Source: [Eubacterium] saphenum (lineage in GTDB: Bacteria; Bacillota; Clostridia; Oscillospirales; Ruminococcaceae). Taken from it: a stretch of DNA of 9,983 nucleotides. The translations under genes and the position numbers were made by a program. Below the pieces are notes generated by a model. It saw nothing but the letters and a program-made list of their open reading frames with translations. It searched no databases and was not told where the DNA came from. The stretch covers positions 1 through 9,983 of the forward strand of contig SFLN01000072.1 of NCBI GenBank assembly GCA_004554555.1, written 5' to 3'. This document shows, piece after piece, positions 6,499-9,983 of the stretch (positions are counted from its first letter, which is position 1; each line of letters opens with the position of its first letter).

Positions 6499-7710
6499 TC
6501 ACTCCTTTGAAGCCTCGGCAGCTTCGGTCTGAGCAGCCGCCTCGGTTTCAGCCGTTTCCTCGGGCTTAACTTCAAGCGGAACTACCTCGAAATCCTCGGG
6601 ACGAACCGCGCTTTCAGCCTTGATGTCAACCTTATAGCCCGTGAGCTTTGCGGCAAGCCAGGCGTTCTGACCCTTGTTGCCGATAGCAAGCGAGAGCTGA
6701 TTGTCGGGAACAACAACCTTGCAAGCGCGCTTGTCGGGGTTGGGGTTTGTGATGACAACCTTGAGCACCTCCGCGGGCTTGAGAGCCTGCTTTATGAACT
6801 CCTCGGGGTCATCGCTGTACAAAACAACGTCAACCTTCTCGCCCTTAACCTCTTTCGTAACCGCGTTGATACGGCTCTTTTGAGGACCGATGCAAGCGCC
6901 GACAGCGTCAACATTCGGGTCGTTGCTGATAACGGCGATTTTGCTTCTGCTTCCGGGAGCGCGGCTTACCGCCTTGATTTCAACCGTTCCGTCGTAAATC
7001 TCGGGGCACTCCAACTCAAACAGACGCTTAATCAACCACTTGTCGGTTCTCGAAACCTTGAGGTACTGATTTTTGTCGCCCTCCTTATATTCCTTTGAAA
7101 CGCCCGAAATATACACGCGGACAACCTGTCCCACCTCAAGAGTTTCACCGGGAATTTGCTCGCTGCGCGGGAGCATAACCTCGTTGTGGTTAATTTCAAG
7201 CGTTGCGTGGAGGGTTTTCGGCTCGATTTTTGTAACAACCGCCGAAACTGCCTCGTTTTCGTACTCGCCCCAGATTTCGCTTAAGTGCTGTCTTTCGGCA
7301 TTGGAGAAGCCCTGCTTAATCAGGTCTTTCGCGTTCTTCGCGGCAATTCTCTTGAACAGCTTCGTGTCAATCGGGCATCTTACTCTGTCGCCGACCTCAA
7401 GCGTCGGGTCAATCTTTCTTGCTTCCTCGAGAACAATTTCCTTCTCCGGCTCGTAGAGCGTATCTTCAACCTCGATAACCTCTTTCAAAATGCTTACATC
7501 GAAAATTTTCTTCTCAAGGTCGATATCAACTTTAACGAAATCCTCCTCGTCATCGTCGAAATGAAGATTTGATTTCAAGCTTTTCTCGATAGCGTACTTG
7601 ATTTTTTCCGCGAGAATTTCGCTTGAGATACCCTTTTCCTCCGCGAGGTTAGCGAGATTTTCGTAAATATCTCCGTAGTCTTCCCCTTTAACTGTCTTTC
7701 TTCTAGCCAT
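6499..7710 (-). CDS. nusA: Transcription termination/antitermination factor NusA
   Basis: NusA binds RNA polymerase and nascent RNA and modulates pausing, termination and antitermination. The 403-residue product has the N-terminal polymerase-binding domain (about 1-125), an S1 domain (about 150-222), KH1 (about 230-300) and KH2 (about 305-370). KH1 carries VGACIGPQKSRINAV (270-284) and KH2 carries VVVPDNQLSLAIGNKGQNAW (332-351). An acidic Ala/Glu/Thr tail of about 30 residues ends the protein. It lacks the long C-terminal acidic repeats of Escherichia coli NusA, as is usual in Bacillota. The ATG is six bases after the rimP stop, with GGAGG and AAGGG motifs overlapping the rimP end. The normally conserved second glycine of the KH1 GXXG loop is Lys (G-P-Q-K), while KH2 keeps GNKG. 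Confidence 0.98.
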   Translation of the reverse strand: MARRKTVKGEDYGDIYENLANLAEEKGISSEILAEKIKYAIEKSLKSNLHFDDDEEDFVKVDIDLEKKIFDVSILKEVIEVEDTLYEPEKEIVLEEARKIDPTLEVGDRVRCPIDTKLFKRIAAKNAKDLIKQGFSNAERQHLSEIWGEYENEAVSAVVTKIEPKTLHATLEINHNEVMLPRSEQIPGETLEVGQVVRVYISGVSKEYKEGDKNQYLKVSRTDKWLIKRLFELECPEIYDGTVEIKAVSRAPGSRSKIAVISNDPNVDAVGACIGPQKSRINAVTKEVKGEKVDVVLYSDDPEEFIKQALKPAEVLKVVITNPNPDKRACKVVVPDNQLSLAIGNKGQNAWLAAKLTGYKVDIKAESAVRPEDFEVVPLEVKPEETAETEAAAQTEAAEASKE

Positions 7711-7716
7711 TTTCCC

Positions 7717-8220
7717 TTATACCTCCATTAGTTCATTAAAATCATCGAAATCATCATAATTCATCGCCGAAACCGCTGTCAGAGCGACTTTAGCGTTTCC
7801 AAACTCACCCGAAACCAGAACGTTTTCACCATCGAAATCGTCCAGCACGCACTTTACCGTTTTCTCCGGCAGCCCCTCGCAGAGCTTGTAGGTTTTGAGC
7901 GTGATTTTCCTGCCGAGCGAAGAAGTAATCTGTTCCTCGCGACGAATTGTGCGCTCCAGTCCCGCCGAACCGATTTCAAGATAATCGATTTTGTCGATAA
8001 ACGGCTGTTTGTCAATCACGGCGTTAATTTCCCCGTCAATCGAGGTACAGTCGTCGATTGAAACGCCCTGCGGCTTGTCGATTAAAATTCTCAGATACCA
8101 CGCAGCGCCCTCTTTCACGAAAACCACGTCCCAGAGCGAAAAACCGTGCTCCTCGACGATACCTCGAACCGCTCTTTCAGCCGCTGCTTCTACCTGATTA
8201 AAACCCTTTGCAAATCCCAA
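7717..8220 (-). CDS. rimP: Ribosome maturation factor RimP
   Basis: RimP helps early 30S assembly, in particular around ribosomal proteins S12 and S19 and the central pseudoknot. The 167-residue protein has an N-terminal alpha/beta domain with LRILIDKPQGVSIDDC (48-63), the hallmark LEIGSAGLERTIRRE (about 81-95; LEVSSPGLDRP in many relatives), and an Sm-like C-terminal barrel beginning near GRKITLKTY. It ends in an acidic tail with repeated DDF. The start is TTG 8218-8220: AAAGGAGG is 8 bases upstream and no ATG is available nearby. It is the first gene of the second operon, after the rplA terminator, and is separated from nusA by six bases. Confidence 0.95.
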   Translation of the reverse strand: MGFAKGFNQVEAAAERAVRGIVEEHGFSLWDVVFVKEGAAWYLRILIDKPQGVSIDDCTSIDGEINAVIDKQPFIDKIDYLEIGSAGLERTIRREEQITSSLGRKITLKTYKLCEGLPEKTVKCVLDDFDGENVLVSGEFGNAKVALTAVSAMNYDDFDDFNELMEV

Positions 8221-8294
8221 ACGTTCTGCCTCCTTTTATAAAAACCGTGCGAATTTTCAAAACCAATCCAAATTCTCAAACCCGCCGGTTTTGT
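8221..8294 (-). promoter_or_regulatory. rimP leader with inverted repeats; promoter expected but not clear
   Basis: The rest of the 130-base spacer after the rplA terminator should carry the promoter for rimP and the genes after it. The best match is TTGAGA (8274-8279) with AAAATT (8252-8257) at 16-base spacing; the -10 is poor (3 of 6). TTTATA next to the ribosome site is too close to serve as a normal -10. The transcript contains AAAACCG (8286-8292) complementary to CGGTTTT (8241-8247), with GAATTT (8270-8275) and AAATTC (8251-8256) nested inside, so a long hairpin is possible. I see no known riboswitch or leader-peptide pattern. Confidence 0.3.
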
Positions 8295-8325
8295 AAAAAA
8301 CCGCCGCCCGAATTTCTCCGGGCGG
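8295..8325 (-). terminator. Intrinsic terminator after rplA
   Basis: In the minus-strand transcript, CCGCCCG (8319-8325) pairs perfectly with CGGGCGG (8304-8310) around an 8-base loop. Three bases then lead into a run of six U (8295-8300). It begins 25 bases after the rplA stop and closes the nusG-rplK-rplA unit. Confidence 0.85.
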
Positions 8326-8350
8326 TCGAATTTATTGCATAGTAATGCGC

Positions 8351-9043
8351 TTACACGCCGAAACGCAAGGTGTTAACCTTGACGCCGGGACCCATAGTCG
8401 AAGAAACCGTGCAGCTCTTGATATAGGTACCCTTGGCAGCGGCAGGCTTAGCCTTAGCAACCGCTTCCATCAGCGCGTTGAAGTTTTCCTCCAGCTTTGC
8501 GGGGCCGAAGGAAGCCTTTCCGATGGGGCAGTGAATGATGTTCGACTTATCCAGACGATACTCAATCTTACCAGCCTTAGCCTCGGTAACAGCCTTGGCA
8601 ACATCGGGGGTTACGGTACCCGCCTTGGGGTTAGGCATAAGACCTCTCGGACCGAGAACCTTACCGAGACGACCAACAACGCCCATCATATCGGGAGTTG
8701 CGATAACAACCTCGAAGTCCATCCAGCCGTTCTGAATCTTGGTGATTGTCTCGTTATCAGCGATGTAATCAGCGCCTGCAGCCTTTGCGTCATTTTCCTT
8801 CTCGGGCTTGCAGAAAACGAGAGTTCTGATAGTCTTACCTGTTCCGTTAGGAAGAACAACCGCGCCGCGAACCTGCTGGTCAGCGTGGCGGGAGTCAACG
8901 CCGAGGCGAACGTGAAGCTCAACGGTCTCGTCGAACTTAGCCTTAGCGGTCTTGCAAACGATGTCAAGAGCCTCGCCGCTCTCGTACAGCTTTGCACCTT
9001 CAATCAGCTTTGCGCTTTCGTTATATTTCTTACCGTGTTTCAT
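8351..9043 (-). CDS. rplA: 50S ribosomal protein L1
   Basis: L1 binds the mobile L1 stalk of 23S rRNA, assists deacylated-tRNA release, and in several bacteria and archaea represses translation of its own operon. The 230-residue length is standard. The signature lies in GRLGKVLGPRGLMPNPK (124-140) followed by AGTVTPDV. The N-terminus MKHGKKY and the C-terminal TMGPGVKVN segment also match. The ATG has AAGGAGG (9052-9058) 7 bases upstream, directly adjoining a structured element in the rplK-rplA gap that may be its feedback operator. It is followed by a terminator, with no rplJ or rplL downstream. Confidence 0.98.
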   Translation of the reverse strand: MKHGKKYNESAKLIEGAKLYESGEALDIVCKTAKAKFDETVELHVRLGVDSRHADQQVRGAVVLPNGTGKTIRTLVFCKPEKENDAKAAGADYIADNETITKIQNGWMDFEVVIATPDMMGVVGRLGKVLGPRGLMPNPKAGTVTPDVAKAVTEAKAGKIEYRLDKSNIIHCPIGKASFGPAKLEENFNALMEAVAKAKPAAAKGTYIKSCTVSSTMGPGVKVNTLRFGV

Positions 9044-9058
9044 TAATATATCCTCCTT

Positions 9059-9106
9059 GTGGTACGGCGGACATTAAGTCCGCGCTGACGGAAAAAATCC
9101 TCCCAC
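9059..9106 (-). promoter_or_regulatory. Putative L1 autoregulatory RNA element before rplA
   Basis: The transcript of the rplK-rplA gap has GTGGGAGG (9099-9106) at its 5' side and GTACCAC (9059-9065) at its 3' side. GTGG and CCAC can pair, enclosing a perfect hairpin GCGGAC-TTAAT-GTCCGC (9067-9083) and a weaker GGA/TCC hairpin around a T-run. The 23S rRNA L1 stalk, from memory, contains the same GUGGGAGG and UACCAC elements as the two sides of its base helix. The closing CCAC is followed at once by AAGGAGG, the rplA ribosome site, so bound L1 could block initiation. This is an inference from motif resemblance, without folding or alignment. Confidence 0.5.
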
Positions 9107-9113
9107 GTTAAAT

Positions 9114-9539
9114 TCAGTCTGCAACTTCTACGCCCATCGAGCGGCAGGTACCGGCAATCATAGACATTGCGGTATCAATGTTAGCCGCGTTAAGGTCGGG
9201 CATCTTGGTTTCTGCGATTTCCTTGAGCTGAGCCTTGGTAATCTTAGCAACCTTTGTCTTGTTAGGAACGCCCGAGCCGCTTTCAATCTTGCAAGCCTTC
9301 TTGATAAGAACGGAAGCGGGGGGAGTCTTGGTGATAAACGTGAAGCTTCTGTCAGCGTAAACCGTGATAACAACGGGGATAATAAGTCCTGCCTTATCCT
9401 TGGTGCGCTCGTTGAACTCCTTCGTAAACGCCATAATATTTACGCCGTGCTGACCGAGAGCCGGTCCAACAGGCGGAGCCGGTGTAGCTTTGCCGGCGGG
9501 AATCTGCAATTTAATAAATCCAACAACCTTCTGTGCCAT
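9114..9539 (-). CDS. rplK: 50S ribosomal protein L11
   Basis: L11 forms part of the GTPase-associated centre with 23S rRNA helices 43-44 and is needed for RelA activation and thiopeptide binding in well-studied bacteria. The 141-residue length is the family norm. The N-terminal domain has the signature IPAGKATPAPPVGPALGQHG (13-32), including Pro22 and Pro26 of the thiopeptide contact region, followed by VNIMAFTKEFN. The C-terminal RNA-binding domain has TKTPPAS and ends near GTCRSMGV. The ATG at 9537-9539 has GGAGG 9 bases upstream. An upstream in-frame start at 9572 would add a lysine-rich extension read through the ribosome site and is rejected. It follows nusG by 33 bases. Confidence 0.98.
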   Translation of the reverse strand: MAQKVVGFIKLQIPAGKATPAPPVGPALGQHGVNIMAFTKEFNERTKDKAGLIIPVVITVYADRSFTFITKTPPASVLIKKACKIESGSGVPNKTKVAKITKAQLKEIAETKMPDLNAANIDTAMSMIAGTCRSMGVEVAD

Positions 9540-9572
9540 AGCTTTTTTCCTCCAAACTTTTTTGAAAAACAA

Positions 9573-9983
9573 TTAAATTTTCTTGATAGCGGTGATTTCA
9601 AGTGTTGTAGGCGTAACCTCTCCGAACATATTGAAAACGTCCACCAAAACGGTGTTCTTTTCCTCGTCAACCTCGGAAACGGTACCCTCAAAGCCCTCGA
9701 GCACGCCCTGCTTGATAACGACCTTGTCGCCCTTTTCAAAGGACACGGCGGTTTCTTCTCTGCCCTGCTCAAGATTCCTGACCTCAGCCTCGCTGAGCGG
9801 AGTAGGCTTGCTTTCGGGGCCTACAAAGCCCGTGACTCCTCTGGTATTTCTGCAGATGTACCATGATTCGTTGGTTTCCACCATTTTCACGAAAACGTAT
9901 CCGGGATAAACCTTTTCCTCAACCTCGACAACCTTTCCGTTGTCCTTTTCAATGGTCTTGGTCACGGTCGGCACCATAACGTC
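9573..9983 (-). CDS. nusG: Transcription termination/antitermination protein NusG (5' end outside window)
   Basis: NusG binds the RNA polymerase clamp through its NGN domain and links polymerase to Rho or the ribosome through its KOW domain. The visible 136 C-terminal residues begin inside the NGN domain (DVMVPTVTK), continue through VYPGYVFVKM (25-34), ESWYICRNTRGVTGFVG (39-55) and PLSEAEV, then the KOW domain with FEKGDKVVIKQGVLEGFEG (82-100) and the terminal GEVTPTTLEI. The Met at 9975-9977 is internal, because the frame is open upstream and homologous NGN sequence extends past it. The downstream neighbours rplK and rplA fit the common nusG-rplK-rplA order. Confidence 0.97.
   Translation of the reverse strand, partial: DVMVPTVTKTIEKDNGKVVEVEEKVYPGYVFVKMVETNESWYICRNTRGVTGFVGPESKPTPLSEAEVRNLEQGREETAVSFEKGDKVVIKQGVLEGFEGTVSEVDEEKNTVLVDVFNMFGEVTPTTLEITAIKKI

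Noticed and set aside
8231..8242. TTTATAAAA as the -10 box of rimP
   Set aside because: Transcription would begin within or next to the Shine-Dalgarno, and no -35 sits at a normal distance.
8345..9046. Plus-strand 233-codon open frame opposite rplA
   Set aside because: It is an almost exact antisense mirror of rplA, whose L1 signature is unambiguous.
9537..9572. Longer rplK starting at 9572
   Set aside because: The extension reads through the GGAGG ribosome site and is not part of L11. The 141-residue form is the family length.
9975..9977. ATG as the nusG start
   Set aside because: The frame continues upstream to the window edge with NGN-domain sequence, and NusG should have about 40 or more further N-terminal residues.

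Overview
This window is a compact block of core information-processing genes, all read from the minus strand, so transcription runs from high to low coordinates. The gene content and order (rimP, nusA, a YlxR gene, an L7Ae/YlxQ gene, infB, rbfA, a DHH phosphoesterase, truB, ribF) are typical of Bacillota. The YlxR/YlxQ pair and a NrnA-like gene between rbfA and truB point to Clostridia, perhaps a gut Oscillospirales-type organism. That placement is an inference from synteny and roughly balanced base composition, without phylogenetic support. I see no mobile element, CRISPR array, tRNA, rRNA or accessory system, and no credible plus-strand gene.

There are two transcription units. The upstream one (about 9983 to 8295) holds the 3' part of nusG, then rplK and rplA, and ends in a clear intrinsic terminator. 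rplJ and rplL, which usually follow rplA, are absent. The rplK-rplA gap contains a structured RNA element ending exactly at the rplA Shine-Dalgarno. Its sequence resembles the L1-binding region of 23S rRNA, so it is a candidate L1 autoregulatory operator.

The second unit begins in the 130-base spacer after the terminator and runs from rimP to ribF, which leaves the window at position 1. Its genes overlap or lie within about 45 bases of each other. Several starts are non-ATG: rimP, infB and ribF use TTG. The YlxQ/L7Ae gene at 5927-6232 has no ATG, GTG or TTG at all and appears to start at ATA, so ORF callers are likely to miss it.

The products act together. NusG and NusA work on elongating RNA polymerase. 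L11 and L1 are large-subunit proteins. RimP and RbfA mature the 30S subunit, and IF2 starts translation. TruB modifies tRNA U55, YlxR and YlxQ are small RNA-binding proteins, the NrnA-like enzyme degrades very short RNAs, and RibF makes FMN and FAD. I found no new multi-gene system. The most interesting signals are regulatory or gene-structural: the putative L1 operator, the ATA start, the missing rplJL, the hairpin around the infB stop codon and the structured rimP leader.
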